Below, piece by piece: positions 5,696-6,197 of a stretch of 6,197 nucleotides of DNA. The notes under the pieces were generated by a model that saw only the letters and a program-made list of their open reading frames with translations, did not search any database and had not been told where the DNA came from. Every line of letters begins with the position of its first letter. Position 1 is the stretch's first letter. Origin of the DNA: Acidimicrobiales bacterium (lineage in GTDB: Bacteria > Actinomycetota > Acidimicrobiia > Acidimicrobiales > JAKAVM01). Where the stretch lies: positions 1-6,197 of the forward strand of contig DAIDIS010000018.1 in NCBI GenBank assembly GCA_027451785.1, written 5' to 3'. A program made the translations under genes and the position numbers.

Positions 5696-6196
5696 TCAGT
5701 TGCGGACTATCGCTTTCGAGTGATGAAAGAAGGTCTCGACATCCCGGTCGTAGGTATAGTCGTGCTCCTTGGAACCTATTGCCTTATTGATCCTCATGGT
5801 CTTGGCGTAGTCCTCTACCGCAGTTGCCGAAGTGAAGTGGTACTCGAAGCCCATTTCCTTCAGGCGTGAGTTGTCCAGGCCGCGACCGTACCTGAGAATT
5901 CGCAAGGTTTCCGGTGGAACATCCACGATGCCCAATTTCCTCAGTGGCCATGCGGCCTTGTCGGTCCAGATGGGCGACAACGGAAGCATCCTGGCATGGC
6001 AGATGGCGGCAACTTCGCTCCAAGGGAGGAGTCCGTCACCCCCAACGTTGTAAACCCCAGGGAGCTCTCGGTTGACCACGAACTCGATTGAGCGCACAAC
6101 ATCTTCTTCGTCGACGAACTGTATTTGTGGGTCGAATCCTGCGATTGTGGGCGCCCAACCTCTCGACAAGGAACGGGTAATTGGATTCGAGACATC
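5696..6196 (-). CDS. NAD-dependent nucleotide-sugar epimerase/dehydratase, C-terminal part (5' partial)
   Basis: This is the C-terminal portion of an extended short-chain dehydrogenase/reductase. It resembles the UDP-glucose 4-epimerase-like proteins of mycobacteria and relatives (GalE2 type), which interconvert or oxidise and reduce nucleotide sugars. The frame stays open to the right edge, so the TTG at 6169 is internal; the Rossmann NAD-binding domain and the Tyr-x-x-x-Lys site lie beyond the window. Visible family motifs are NPITRSL, GFDPQIQFVDEEDVVRSI (substrate-domain loop and helix), then GVYNVGGDG and WSEV, and late in the protein LRYGRGLDNSRLKEMGFEY, a usual C-terminal block. About 30 residues rich in charged and aromatic residues follow the normal end of the fold. 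The stop is TGA at 5696-5698, 43 bases from the convergent GNAT stop. Exact substrate and reaction cannot be told from this fragment. Confidence 0.87.
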   Translation of the reverse strand, partial: DVSNPITRSLSRGWAPTIAGFDPQIQFVDEEDVVRSIEFVVNRELPGVYNVGGDGLLPWSEVAAICHARMLPLSPIWTDKAAWPLRKLGIVDVPPETLRILRYGRGLDNSRLKEMGFEYHFTSATAVEDYAKTMRINKAIGSKEHDYTYDRDVETFFHHSKAIVRN

Positions 6197-6197
6197 A

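Overview
The window looks like a piece of a moderately GC-rich actinobacterial chromosome, most likely class Acidimicrobiia or a relative. Three things suggest this: the repeats around GYWLVASDGGIFAFGDA joined to an NlpC/P60 peptidase, the actinobacterial style of the RimJ-like acetyltransferase, and the mycobacterial style (GalE2-like) of the epimerase fragment. The placement rests on recalled family character, because no search could be run. I see no tRNA, rRNA, insertion sequence, CRISPR array or phage gene.

Layout from left to right. Positions 3-1118 (+) hold the 3' part of a secreted-type cell-wall hydrolase gene: a Ser/Gly linker, five 42-residue repeats, then an NlpC/P60 domain. Only 14 bases separate its stop from the stop of a convergent minus-strand operon. 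In transcription order that operon runs from a family 2 glycosyltransferase (4607-3615), through a damaged DegT/DnrJ/EryC1/StrS-type gene (3618-2350), to an intact DegT-type PLP sugar aminotransferase (2353-1133). Both junctions are 4-base stop/start overlaps (TTGA, then ATGA). A divergent intergenic region of about 400 bases (4608-5010) follows, with a perfect 8-bp hairpin close to the glycosyltransferase start. A RimJ-like GNAT acetyltransferase gene lies at 5011-5652 (+). Converging on it is the C-terminal part of an NAD-dependent sugar epimerase/dehydratase gene (5696 to the right edge, -).

Taken together, the minus-strand operon looks like part of a cell-surface glycan locus. The intact aminotransferase would put an amino group on a nucleotide-activated keto-sugar, and the glycosyltransferase would transfer a sugar. 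The epimerase may supply a nucleotide sugar, and the cell-wall hydrolase acts on the envelope, but a functional link for these two and for the GNAT enzyme is only inferred from proximity.

The most notable feature is the middle gene of the operon. It keeps the full-length DegT fold signature, yet the PLP-binding lysine is replaced by asparagine, and other cofactor-site motifs have diverged from its intact neighbour. It is also cut by a single in-frame TAG in the conserved stretch just after the EGG motif; both halves lie in the same frame. This is either a pseudoenzyme gene newly broken by a nonsense mutation, a base-call error, or, less likely, a stop that is read through.
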